DNA of 64,000 bases from Candidatus Nitronauta litoralis (GTDB taxonomy: Bacteria; Nitrospinota; Nitrospinia; Nitrospinales; Nitrospinaceae), in assembly GCA_015698285.1 (NCBI GenBank), contig CP048685.1:2480001-2544000 (forward strand), in the 5' to 3' direction. Position 1 is the stretch's first letter. Every line of letters begins with the position of its first letter. The translations under genes were made by a program, and so were the position numbers. Shown here piece by piece: positions 1-6,928 of the stretch. Below the pieces are notes generated by a model that ran no database searches, had not been told where the DNA came from, and saw nothing but the letters and a program-made list of their open reading frames with translations.

Positions 1-1
1 C

Positions 2-112
2 GCCTCCGTTTCGCCGGGCACCCGGGTGGCTCTGGAAGTTGTAAGAGAAGGCCGGGTTCAAACGGTGCACGTGACCATTGAGGAACTGGCGCAACCAGAT
101 GCACGCGCATGA
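2..112 (+). CDS. C-terminal end of a DegP/HtrA-like serine protease (partial)
   Basis: Only the last 36 codons and the TGA are in the window; the gene begins upstream. The residues PGTRVALEVVREGRV followed by a beta strand ending in EEL look like the end of a PDZ domain of periplasmic Do-family proteases, which degrade or refold damaged envelope proteins. The protease domain is outside the window, so the assignment rests on the PDZ-like tail alone. A strong terminator follows directly. Confidence 0.6.
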   Translation, partial: ASVSPGTRVALEVVREGRVQTVHVTIEELAQPDARA

Positions 113-137
113 GTTTCTGTCACTGGATCCTTCAAAG

Positions 138-175
138 GGGCTGTGGAAGTAACCTTCCACAGCTCTTTTTAATTT
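138..175 (+). terminator. Rho-independent terminator after the protease gene
   Basis: A perfect 10-bp stem (GCTGTGGAAG at 140-149 with CTTCCACAGC at 154-163) closes a 4-nt loop and is followed by a T-rich tail. It lies 25 bp after the stop of the DegP-like gene and fits its transcription terminator. Confidence 0.8.
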
Positions 176-245
176 TATAGAAGGTAAGAACTGGCAAAGT
201 TTGGGCTTTGGGAAGTGCTCCTCTGTAAGGCCCGGCTCTTGCCGT

Positions 246-287
246 AAAGGGGCTGCAGCTTCCACCCATCTGCAGCCCCTTTTTTTA
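246..287 (+). terminator. Second strong rho-independent terminator
   Basis: A perfect 13-bp stem (AAAGGGGCTGCAG at 246-258 with CTGCAGCCCCTTT at 270-282) runs straight into a run of T on the plus strand. On the minus strand the T run is short, so it mainly acts on plus-strand transcripts. No coding gene lies between it and the terminator at 138-175, so it is either a back-up terminator or the 3' end of a short RNA. Confidence 0.75.
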
Positions 288-312
288 TCTGGAATTTTGT
301 TGCAGGAATTAT

Positions 313-432
313 CTATTGTGTCCTGATTTTCAATAGCTCTATCATTCGATCTTCGTAGCGATAATATTCCCTATCCATCTTTGTCAACACTTCCTCCAGT
401 ACTTCCGGTTTAGCCGCCCGACGTTTGACCAT
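313..432 (-). CDS. Small hypothetical protein or gene remnant
   Basis: A 39-residue reading frame begins MVKRRAAKPEVLEEVLTKMD and ends in RTQ. It is highly charged and helical. The same frame stays open upstream without another ATG as far as the end of the DoxX-like gene (residues such as GNYEYARLDKIAAFNESM), so the piece could be the 3' remnant of a longer decayed gene or use a non-ATG start. No ribosome binding site was recognised. I know no family for it. Confidence 0.25.
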   Translation of the reverse strand: MVKRRAAKPEVLEEVLTKMDREYYRYEDRMIELLKIRTQ

Positions 433-518
433 CGACTCATTAAAGGCTGCTATTTTATCCAGACGAGCGTATTCATAATTTCCATTAATCGCTAAGGTTC
501 CAGAATATGTGGGTTTTT

Positions 519-866
519 TTATATTTTTAAAAAATGGTAATAAAAAATGAATGAACTGATTGTAAGTAAACAGATTGCGGGGATCATTTTTTTAAATGGA
601 TTGCTCACTCTCCAATGGGTTATTAATGCCGATGCCATTAGGATTACAAGTCCCGAAGAACCTACCAAGTTAACGTGAAGGTTTGTACTGTGCAACATGA
701 GAGCAAAGGAGAGTTTGAGAATGCCTACGAGGTCCCTCAGCCAATCCGGTAACTTGTAAAGTCTAAATTCTTCAATAATATTCTGGTACCTAACCACCCA
801 TACAAAAAATATGGAGCCGAAGACCAAAGCGTTTAAAACCAGGATGCTACTTTGGATGGAAACCAT
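519..866 (-). CDS. DoxX-like small integral membrane protein
   Basis: 115 residues with about four hydrophobic segments. The central part (LPDWLRDLVGILKLSFAL, then a glycine-containing helix, then HWR and a hydrophobic end) has the layout of DoxX-like membrane proteins (DoxX_2 type), a family with no settled biochemical role. It is the most downstream full-length gene of the minus-strand run and starts only 10 bp after the stop of the Sel1-repeat gene, so co-transcription is likely. The family call is by pattern and the function is unknown. Confidence 0.55.
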   Translation of the reverse strand: MVSIQSSILVLNALVFGSIFFVWVVRYQNIIEEFRLYKLPDWLRDLVGILKLSFALMLHSTNLHVNLVGSSGLVILMASALITHWRVSNPFKKMIPAICLLTISSFIFYYHFLKI

Positions 867-875
867 ATGATCCCT

Positions 876-1499
876 CTACCTTTCTTCCAGTTGCAACCAC
901 AATTTATGGGCTAATTGACTGGCTTTTGTTAATTGTTCAGGCGTTAACTGTTTTTTAACCGCATTTATTTTTGGTCTGGCAGTTTGAATTCCGTTCGCCT
1001 CTGCCAGAGAAAGCCAGACATAGGACAGAACGAAATCCTGCTTTGCGCCATTGATTTTTGAGTACCACCGGCCCAGGTGATATTGGGCGTCGGGATAACC
1101 CTGCTTTGCCGCTTTCTTAAACCAGTAGCCTGCCTGATGGAGATCCCGTGGATATCCTTTGCCTGTTTCAAAGAATATTCCCAGCTGATACTGCGCGCCT
1201 ACATCACCCTGATCAGCACTTTTTTGGAACCATTTTCCTGCTTCTTTGAAATTGACCGGAACACCTAGGCCCTTGGAGAAAAATATCCCCACAAAGTATT
1301 GGGCGTCAGGGTTACCTCTTTCAGCAAGTGGCAACCACGTTTTTAAAGCCAAATCAAAATTTTTATTCTCGTATTCCGACCAACCCTTCAAAAATGGATC
1401 TTGCAAGGATTCTCCATAAACTCTGGACGGCCCATGCCCAATTAAAATAATGAGAATTGCAACTATGTTTAATGTTCTAGAAAATCCTTTGATATTCAT
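876..1499 (-). CDS. Exported Sel1-repeat (TPR-like) protein
   Basis: The start MNIKGFSR is preferred over an ATG 11 codons upstream because AGGA lies 8 nt before it and it gives a clean signal peptide ending near RVYGES. The mature protein has at least three Sel1-like repeats with the typical G-x-x-x-AQYxLGxxF and A-x-x-WFxKAA pattern, plus a degenerate last one (VLSYVWLSLAEANG). Sel1 repeats form alpha-solenoids that bind other proteins, here probably in the periplasm. It lies in a minus-strand run of small exported proteins. The partner is unknown. Confidence 0.8.
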   Translation of the reverse strand: MNIKGFSRTLNIVAILIILIGHGPSRVYGESLQDPFLKGWSEYENKNFDLALKTWLPLAERGNPDAQYFVGIFFSKGLGVPVNFKEAGKWFQKSADQGDVGAQYQLGIFFETGKGYPRDLHQAGYWFKKAAKQGYPDAQYHLGRWYSKINGAKQDFVLSYVWLSLAEANGIQTARPKINAVKKQLTPEQLTKASQLAHKLWLQLEER

Positions 1500-1515
1500 G
1501 GTGAATTTTCCTGTA

Positions 1516-2016
1516 TTAGTTTGAACCTTCAATGGTCATGTCTGCAGAAGGAAGGTTTTTGCATTCGATGCTGGGGTTAAACCCGCATTCATGTTTTTTG
1601 AGTAGCGCAGAATCCAGAATTACTTTGTTTCCTCTGGCGTACTTTCTAGCTTCAGTGAAGTAAGGGGTAGCGGTCTCATGCCGCCCGGACTTGTGAAGGG
1701 ATAAAGCAAGGTTGTAATTTAAAATACCAAGACTGGGATCTCTGAGTTGTCTGGCAAGGTTCAATCCTTTTCTGAAATTTCTTTCCGCTTCAATAAAACT
1801 TTCATTCTGGAAGTGCTTTATTCCCGCGTTATTAAATTGATCGATTTCCATATCAAAACTTTTTGAGCCTTCAACTTTAGGCAGATTTAAAGGGAACTCA
1901 TTAGAACCCCAAGCCGTGGCCTGGGAAGAGATGACAATCATGAAGGAAATAACAACCAGGTATTGAATGCCTGTGTGAAAAACATTATTTGTTGTAAAGC
2001 ATACGTTGGTTTTCAT
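1516..2016 (-). CDS. Exported TPR-repeat protein
   Basis: The protein starts at MKTNVCFT; its ATG overlaps the stop of the upstream lipoprotein gene as ATGA, a sign of translational coupling. A signal peptide (hydrophobic stretch LVVISFMIVISS, cleavage near ATAWG) precedes two TPR-like helical hairpins (NNAGIKHFQNESFIEAERNF; NYNLALSLHKSGRHETATPY). The C-terminus carries two Cys residues (HECGF and IECKN) that may form a disulfide. It is probably a periplasmic scaffold protein; its partner is not evident. Confidence 0.7.
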   Translation of the reverse strand: MKTNVCFTTNNVFHTGIQYLVVISFMIVISSQATAWGSNEFPLNLPKVEGSKSFDMEIDQFNNAGIKHFQNESFIEAERNFRKGLNLARQLRDPSLGILNYNLALSLHKSGRHETATPYFTEARKYARGNKVILDSALLKKHECGFNPSIECKNLPSADMTIEGSN

Positions 2017-2273
2017 GGGTTTAGTCTCCATCCCTCTTTTTCCATACAACGGAGAAAGAGGCGTTGTTTTCTGTCCCGTAATTCTCCGGCACCTTCGCTG
2101 CCTTCGCTTGGTTTCATTAATTGACTGGTATAGGTCCTGCACGTCTTCCAATGCTTCGCAAAAAGAATTTCCCCCTTGTTGTCAGGATCGGCAAACGTTT
2201 CGTAGCCGTAATTTTCCACACAAGCTGGAAACAAAACTAAACTGAGACAGATGATCGTTAACGTATTCTTCAT
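2013..2273 (-). CDS. Small predicted lipoprotein
   Basis: 86 residues from MKNTLTIICLSLVLFPAC. A short charged N-terminus, a hydrophobic run and the lipobox LFPAC predict lipidation of the Cys and anchoring in the envelope. The mature part is short and charged with two more Cys (KTCRTY, LRCMEKEG). No known domain was recognised. It lies 44 bp downstream of the WESFRGWS protein gene and overlaps the TPR gene by 4 bp, so all three probably share a transcript. Confidence 0.6.
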   Translation of the reverse strand: MKNTLTIICLSLVLFPACVENYGYETFADPDNKGEILFAKHWKTCRTYTSQLMKPSEGSEGAGELRDRKQRLFLRCMEKEGWRLNP

Positions 2274-2317
2274 ATCATTCTCTTTGTTGAAGCCGGATTG
2301 AACTACGGTTGTTTGTT

Positions 2318-2728
2318 TCAATAATTCCGGTTGTATGGGACTTCTCGACTCCATCCGCGGAAGCTTTCCCAGGGTTTGACATCATCCCGAATAATTGGAG
2401 ATGAAGTGCTGTTTTCCCTTTTAACCGCTCCGTCGTTTTCCTGTTTTGAAGTCTTGGTTTCCTTTTCAGCTTTTAAATTTTCAGACTGGGTGGCTGTTGA
2501 TCGGGATGGGTTTGAAGATGAACCATAGGGAACACGAGGGCTCCACCCTCTGAAACTTTCCCAGCTTTTAACATCGGTCCCAGTTGAAATTTCTACTTGC
2601 TCGCCAGCCCAGGCCAGATTTTCCGAAAAAGTAGAGGACACATTTATTGAGGGGGCTTGTGTAAGAGCTTCTCCAAACAGGAATAAAAATGCGGTTGTTG
2701 AAATTAGAAATGTTTTTGTTTTTTTCAT
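2318..2728 (-). CDS. Exported protein with a duplicated WESFRGWS motif
   Basis: 136 residues with an N-terminal signal peptide (MKKTKTFLISTTAFLFLFGE). The mature protein carries two near-identical blocks, VKSWESFRGWSPRVPY (about residues 53-68) and VKPWESFRGWSREVPY (about 117-132), separated by a Ser/Lys/Glu-rich, probably disordered linker. I know no family with this motif. Two copies of a Trp/Arg/Tyr-rich box on a flexible linker suggest a short binding or assembly element. GGGTG lies just before the ATG. Confidence 0.6.
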   Translation of the reverse strand: MKKTKTFLISTTAFLFLFGEALTQAPSINVSSTFSENLAWAGEQVEISTGTDVKSWESFRGWSPRVPYGSSSNPSRSTATQSENLKAEKETKTSKQENDGAVKRENSTSSPIIRDDVKPWESFRGWSREVPYNRNY

Positions 2729-2769
2729 TTTTCACCCGCTATGTTTGAAATTATTAACAAAGTTGGAAA

Positions 2770-3234
2770 TTATGAATCTAATGCTGAAAGGGAACGAATG
2801 TAGTGAATGAGTTGCCAGATTTTTTCATCGGATAAGTAGGAATAAGAGGGCATTGCGGTCCCCTTTGATCCATTTTTAATGATCCAGTAAAGCTGGCCGT
2901 CTGAAATGGAATCCATTGTCTGGTTGCAAGTGAAATTTCTGGGTTTGGGGTTCATGTTAAATGCCATGGCCCCTTGTCCATCACCCTTCATGCCATGACA
3001 TTGCTTGCAGGCAATGGGTTTTGCTTTTATATGTGCGAGAACCTTCCCCTTTTTTAAATGACCTGGTTCTTTCCTGAGAGGATTTGTTTTTTTCTGGAAA
3101 GAGCTGGGTGCAACCTGTGTTTTTCGCTGTTGTGGACATTCCCTGGCCCAGATATTGTTGGCAGAAAACAAAAATATTATTAAGAAAATGCAAAATAAGT
3201 TTTTGGAGTTACCTGTTGGCTTTAGTAGATTCAT
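2770..3234 (-). CDS. Exported monohaem c-type cytochrome
   Basis: 154 residues. A signal peptide (KNLFCIFLIIFLFSANNIWA) precedes a class I cytochrome c fold: haem motif CKQCH at residues 76-80, the sequence GDGQGAMAFN, and a C-terminal MPSYSYL segment whose Met is the likely sixth haem ligand, ending in the helix WQLIHYIRSL. A GAGGG ribosome site precedes the ATG. It is a periplasmic electron carrier of unknown partner, in the same orientation as the FGE-fold genes upstream. Confidence 0.85.
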   Translation of the reverse strand: MNLLKPTGNSKNLFCIFLIIFLFSANNIWARECPQQRKTQVAPSSFQKKTNPLRKEPGHLKKGKVLAHIKAKPIACKQCHGMKGDGQGAMAFNMNPKPRNFTCNQTMDSISDGQLYWIIKNGSKGTAMPSYSYLSDEKIWQLIHYIRSLSALDS

Positions 3235-3378
3235 TTTTCCCTCATGGAGATTTGGTCGTTATTATTGAAACCCATAATTCCCTGGGAATGCCTTATGTGA
3301 ATGTTTATTTGCCAAAATTCCAGCAGTACCGTTCCTGATGGTTTCAATATCTTCGCCTGACTTTGTTTTCACGATAAT

Positions 3379-4437
3379 TCAAAGACCTTGTCGCTTTTCA
3401 ATCATTTGCTTTAAATTCTGGTATTCATTGTTCTCAGGGCTGATTAGCAGCGCTTTGTTAATTGCAGTTAAAGCGTTTTTAAATTTTTCAGCACCTAACT
3501 TAATAAGGGCATCCATATAGAATGATCGTGCTTCCATCTCTGGATCTGTATTGCCATCCCGTGCGCAGCGAAATCCAAGTCCAACCCCGTAGGAATTGTT
3601 CATGGGATCATTCCAGAAACGGTGAGTGGTGGTGATGCTTTGTGCCGGTGCAAACCAGGAACCTCCCCGGATTACCTTTTTGTTTCCATGTGAAAAATTA
3701 TTGAAATTGTTATCGGAAACTTTAAGGGGCAATGCCAATTGAGGGCCTTTCGGATTTCTTACTTCTTTTGAGGTTTTGTAATAATTTGGGTCATACCAGT
3801 CCTGCACCCATTCAAAAACGTTTCCCGCCATGTTAAAGAGACCGTAGTAGCTTTTCCCTTCAGGATGAGAGTCGACATTGGATGTAACGTGTTTTTTCCC
3901 AGAACTGCCTTTGCCAAAATTAGCCTTGCTGGAATCCAGTTTATTTCCCCAGGGGTACACATAGCCCCCCGGGCCACGTGCGGCTTTTTCCCATTCGGCT
4001 TCCGTTGGCAAACGTTTATTGGCCCAATGGCAATAGGCGTTGGCGTCGTACCAATTCACTCCGGTTACAGGCAGGTTGGGTTGATTAAGTTTGTGATGAT
4101 CCCAATAGGCTGGAGCAGGATAATCGGTTGCTTTAATAAACTCTGTGTAGTGGGTATTCGATACCTCGTATATGTCTATATAATAAGCACCCAAATAAAT
4201 TTGCCTTGCCGGGCTTTCATCTTTGAATGCTTGAGTTGAGTCTGATGGAGGGCCTGTGGTAGATTCCGGTTTATCCACCCCGCGGATAAATCCACCCGGG
4301 TTTATCAGAACCATGTTTTCAGGAGCAACTGGATTTCCTGCCCAGGCTGTTGACAACGTTGCTGAAAGAAAGCATCCCTGAAGAAACAGGCTGATCAATC
4401 TATTTTTTATTTTTGCTATGTCCTTAACATGTCTCAT
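3379..4437 (-). CDS. Exported FGE/SUMF1-fold protein with C-terminal TPR
   Basis: The chosen start MRHVKDIAK has AGGAG 8 nt upstream and gives a signal peptide ending near TAWAG. The body is an FGE-sulfatase (SUMF1) domain: MVLINPGGFIRG, VNWYDANAYCHWANKRLPTEAEWEKAARG, NVFEWVQDWYD and IRGGSWFAP ending GFRCARDG. The paired cysteines of genuine formylglycine-generating enzymes near RGGSW are absent, so classical copper oxidase activity is doubtful. A single TPR-like hairpin follows (ALTAINKALLISPENNEYQN). It is very similar to the protein at 5745-6791, a recent paralogue. Confidence 0.85.
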   Translation of the reverse strand: MRHVKDIAKIKNRLISLFLQGCFLSATLSTAWAGNPVAPENMVLINPGGFIRGVDKPESTTGPPSDSTQAFKDESPARQIYLGAYYIDIYEVSNTHYTEFIKATDYPAPAYWDHHKLNQPNLPVTGVNWYDANAYCHWANKRLPTEAEWEKAARGPGGYVYPWGNKLDSSKANFGKGSSGKKHVTSNVDSHPEGKSYYGLFNMAGNVFEWVQDWYDPNYYKTSKEVRNPKGPQLALPLKVSDNNFNNFSHGNKKVIRGGSWFAPAQSITTTHRFWNDPMNNSYGVGLGFRCARDGNTDPEMEARSFYMDALIKLGAEKFKNALTAINKALLISPENNEYQNLKQMIEKRQGL

Positions 4438-4474
4438 GGCTTGCTCCTGAAATTGAAAAAGTGACTTTAGAAAA

Positions 4475-5278
4475 TTATTTTGCGCAGCGAAACCCAATGC
4501 CATCTGTCTTTAAGGCAAAACCTCCTTTTCCTCTTGATGCGGCACGGATATCAGCCTTGAAGCTGTGCCAGGAGCCTCCTTTAATTACTTTCAATATTCC
4601 CGTATTGGGGCCTTGAGGGTTATGATTTGGGGCGTTTGCAAAATATGTTGGTTCGTACCAATCTTTTACCCACTCCCGCGCATTACCTGCCAGATCATGA
4701 ACTCCATAAGGAGAAGAGGTGTCCGGACGGGTCCCCACAGGAAAAAGTGTTTTGGTTCCATTCCAATTTCTTTCAAAATTCACAGGCCTGGTACGAGGAG
4801 AATCGGATCCCCAGGGGAAAATGGATCCATTTTCTCCGCGAGCTGCTTTCTCCCACTCAGCTTCAGTAGGCAAGCGCTTGCCCGCCCAGCGGCAGTAATC
4901 CACTGCGTCGTACCAGGTGACCTGAACCACCGGCATCAAAGCCACTTCCGTCTGCTGGGACAACAAACCCTCACCGTAGGGGTTTGGGGGTTCTTTTCTT
5001 CCCGTACGATGAATAAAATTCAGGTAGCGTTCGTTGGTTACTTCCTCAACATCAATTGAGAACTCATCAAGATAGACTTTCCGTTGCGGCCTTTCGTCTG
5101 CCCTGCCTTCTCCAGACAGACTCCCCATTAAAAAATTACCTGCGGGTATCTCAATCATTTCAACCGGGTCCTTTTCTTCCCCAAATGCTTTTTGCAGGTT
5201 TATAGGAGTCAGGCAAAAAAGAATTGCTGTAATTCCTGCGAGGATCTTTTTATGTTTTATTGTTTTGAAGAAGTTCAT
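4475..5278 (-). CDS. Exported FGE/SUMF1-fold protein
   Basis: 267 residues with a signal peptide (KKILAGITAILFCLTPIN). The FGE domain is complete: EMIEIPAGNFLMGS, DERPQRKVYLDEFSIDVEEV, VTWYDAVDYCRWAGKRLPTE, NAREWVKDWYEP and IKGGSWHSF ending GIGFRCAK. The CxxxxC copper-binding pair of catalytic FGEs is missing. Unlike its two neighbours it has no TPR tail. Its ATG overlaps the stop of the preceding gene (ATGA), and it ends 37 bp before the start of the next FGE gene, so the genes form one operon. Confidence 0.85.
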   Translation of the reverse strand: MNFFKTIKHKKILAGITAILFCLTPINLQKAFGEEKDPVEMIEIPAGNFLMGSLSGEGRADERPQRKVYLDEFSIDVEEVTNERYLNFIHRTGRKEPPNPYGEGLLSQQTEVALMPVVQVTWYDAVDYCRWAGKRLPTEAEWEKAARGENGSIFPWGSDSPRTRPVNFERNWNGTKTLFPVGTRPDTSSPYGVHDLAGNAREWVKDWYEPTYFANAPNHNPQGPNTGILKVIKGGSWHSFKADIRAASRGKGGFALKTDGIGFRCAK

Positions 5279-5652
5279 TTTTTAGGCTCCTGACTTCCCG
5301 CGATGACCGTGTTGGTAATTTTCATAATTCTGCGAATCAATGTTTCAGTTGTCTGTTGTTCACCGCGCTCCTCAGCCTCGTACGCTTCTGCAAGCAAGGC
5401 TCTTGATTTATGAAGTTTCGCCTCCATTTGAGACTGTACAGTTGGTGATGCGAGGGTTCCGCCCAGGGCAGCGTGGTGATAAACTTCCCACGCTTTTTCA
5501 ACCGCCCGCCTGGCATCTGATGTTGTTTCTACCTGCGATACTTTAATGACCTCTCCAGTAAAGGCCGAAGAGGGCACCGCTAACAAAAGAATTGCTAAAA
5601 TTCCCAGCAGACCTTTTCTTGTTGAGGTTTTTAATTGGAAGCCGGTTTTCAT
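5275..5652 (-). CDS. Small exported alpha-helical protein of unknown function
   Basis: 125 residues: a signal peptide (LLGILAILLLAVPSSAF) then a charged, mostly helical mature domain (DARRAVEKAWEVYHHAALGG, MEAKLHKSRALLAEAYEAEE). A strong TAAGGAG ribosome site lies 7 nt before the ATG. It is translationally coupled to the downstream FGE-fold gene. No domain recognised; the position between FGE genes suggests a structural partner in the periplasm. Confidence 0.65.
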   Translation of the reverse strand: MKTGFQLKTSTRKGLLGILAILLLAVPSSAFTGEVIKVSQVETTSDARRAVEKAWEVYHHAALGGTLASPTVQSQMEAKLHKSRALLAEAYEAEERGEQQTTETLIRRIMKITNTVIAGSQEPKK

Positions 5653-5685
5653 TGTTCAATCTCCTTATTTTCCTTTTGTATATTC

Positions 5686-5730
5686 CAGGTTTTAAGAGGA
5701 GGGGAAAATCCCCTCCTCTGTGAAAACCTG
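5686..5730 (-). other. Nested bipartite hairpin between FGE operon genes
   Basis: Two perfect nested stems: CAGGTTTT (5686-5693) with AAAACCTG (5723-5730), and AGAGGAGGGG (5695-5704) with CCCCTCCTCT (5710-5719), around a 5-nt loop. There is no long T run on the minus strand after it. It lies 15 bp after the stop of the first FGE gene and could be a transcript-stabilising or attenuating hairpin that sets the ratio of this gene to the downstream ones. Confidence 0.6.
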
Positions 5731-5744
5731 ATACTGGAAATACC

Positions 5745-6791
5745 TTATCGAACCTGTTTCTGAATCATTTCTTTCAACTTCAGGTATTCCGCGTTACTGG
5801 AATCCAGTTTCAGTGCCTTCTCAATTGACTTCAAAGCCTGCTTATTTTTTTCCGCACCCATGTTGATCAGCGCGTCCATATAGAAAGTGCGAGCTTGAAG
5901 CATGGAGTCATTATCAACCGACCGGGCACATCGGAAGCCAAGACCAACGCCGTAACTGTTGTTCATTGGATCATTCCAGAAACGATGTGTGTTGGTTACA
6001 CTTGCTTCCGGGGCGTACCAGGAACCCCCACGGATTACCCGCTTTTTGCCGGTTGCAATTCGATCCACAAAGGTTCCTGTGCTGCTAAGGAAAACCCCTT
6101 GTTTCGGGCCGGTCGGATTTACTGTGTCCTGGGTGTTTTTGTAATAGTTCGGGTCATACCAGTCATGAACCCACTCAAAAACATTCCCAGCCATGTTGTG
6201 GAGGCCGTAAGGACTCTTTCCTTCCGGATAGGAATCTACGTTTGCAGTGAATTCCTGCTTGCGACCATAATTGGCTTTACTGGAATCCAGGTCATTTCCC
6301 CAGGGATATTTAAAACCCTCGGGACCACGTGCTGCCTTTTCCCATTCCGCTTCGGTGGGCAGACGCTTGTTTGCCCAATGGCAATAAGCATTGGCATCGT
6401 GCCAGTTAACGCCACTGACCGGTTGCTCTGGTTTGTTGCGGCGATGGTCATCCCAGTAGGCCGGGGCCGGATGACCGGTGGCTTTGATAAAATCTGCGTA
6501 CTGGCTGTTGGACACTTCCATCTTGTCCATGTAATAGGGATCAAGAATCACCATATGGGCGGGTCCTTCATCGTGAAACGCTTCACGGGAAACCGCATAT
6601 TTAAGGCGCTCTCTCTGCGTCATCTTTTGCGTGTCCACAACCACGGATTTATCCACGCCCATCAGAAAGGAACCGCCGGGAATAAAGGACATATTTTCCG
6701 GGGATTCCTGTGCCAGCCCGGCTTGCGGGCTAATGAACATTGCCAATGCCAATCCACAAAAAGCTGTTTTCAGGTACTTTTTTGTTTTCAT
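5745..6791 (-). CDS. Exported FGE/SUMF1-fold protein with C-terminal TPR
   Basis: 348 residues, first gene of the minus-strand run. A signal peptide (LALAMFISPQAGLAQ) is followed by an FGE domain (MSFIPGGSFLMGVDKS, VNWHDANAYCHWANKRLPTE, NVFEWVHDWYDPNYY, IRGGSWYAPEASVT, GVGLGFRCARS) and one TPR hairpin at the end. The Cys pair of catalytic FGEs is absent. GAGG precedes the ATG. Its promoter region is shared with the divergent MerR-type B12-binding regulator and holds TTTGTCAAA repeats, so it may be under that regulator. Confidence 0.85.
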   Translation of the reverse strand: MKTKKYLKTAFCGLALAMFISPQAGLAQESPENMSFIPGGSFLMGVDKSVVVDTQKMTQRERLKYAVSREAFHDEGPAHMVILDPYYMDKMEVSNSQYADFIKATGHPAPAYWDDHRRNKPEQPVSGVNWHDANAYCHWANKRLPTEAEWEKAARGPEGFKYPWGNDLDSSKANYGRKQEFTANVDSYPEGKSPYGLHNMAGNVFEWVHDWYDPNYYKNTQDTVNPTGPKQGVFLSSTGTFVDRIATGKKRVIRGGSWYAPEASVTNTHRFWNDPMNNSYGVGLGFRCARSVDNDSMLQARTFYMDALINMGAEKNKQALKSIEKALKLDSSNAEYLKLKEMIQKQVR

Positions 6792-6823
6792 TTGGATAAC
6801 CTCTCATTTTTTATTTTTTAAGG

Positions 6824-6901
6824 TTTGTCAAAGCTTATTTCAAAACTTTATCCAATGTTTAGCTGTTTGTCAAATGTTTTTTATAAAAATGTTTTGACAA
6901 A
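6824..6901. promoter_or_regulatory. TTTGTCAAA operator-like repeats in a divergent promoter region
   Basis: Three copies of the 9-mer TTTGTCAAA lie between the FGE operon and the regulator: plus orientation at 6824-6832 and 6866-6874, and as its complement TTTGACAAA at 6893-6901. The last two form an inverted repeat (GTTTGTCAAA / TTTGACAAAC). Each copy overlaps a TTGACA -35 box: the first two read toward the FGE genes, the third toward the regulator. This is the arrangement expected for autoregulated CarH/LitR-type repressors; binding by the adjacent regulator is inferred. Confidence 0.55.
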
Positions 6902-6922
6902 CATGAAAACTCTTGATAATGT
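6894..6922 (+). promoter_or_regulatory. Sigma-70-type promoter of the B12-binding regulator, probably leaderless
   Basis: A perfect -35 TTGACA (6894-6899), a 17-bp spacer and TAATGT (6917-6922) place the predicted transcript start at or within a few bases of the ATG at 6929. No Shine-Dalgarno sequence precedes that ATG, so the mRNA may be leaderless. The -35 box lies inside an operator-like repeat. Confidence 0.5.
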
Positions 6923-6928
6923 TTAGTT

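Noticed and set aside
5895-6821. Long plus-strand frame opposite the first FGE-fold gene
   Set aside because: Shadow of the FGE gene; its product has no signal, domain or ribosome site.
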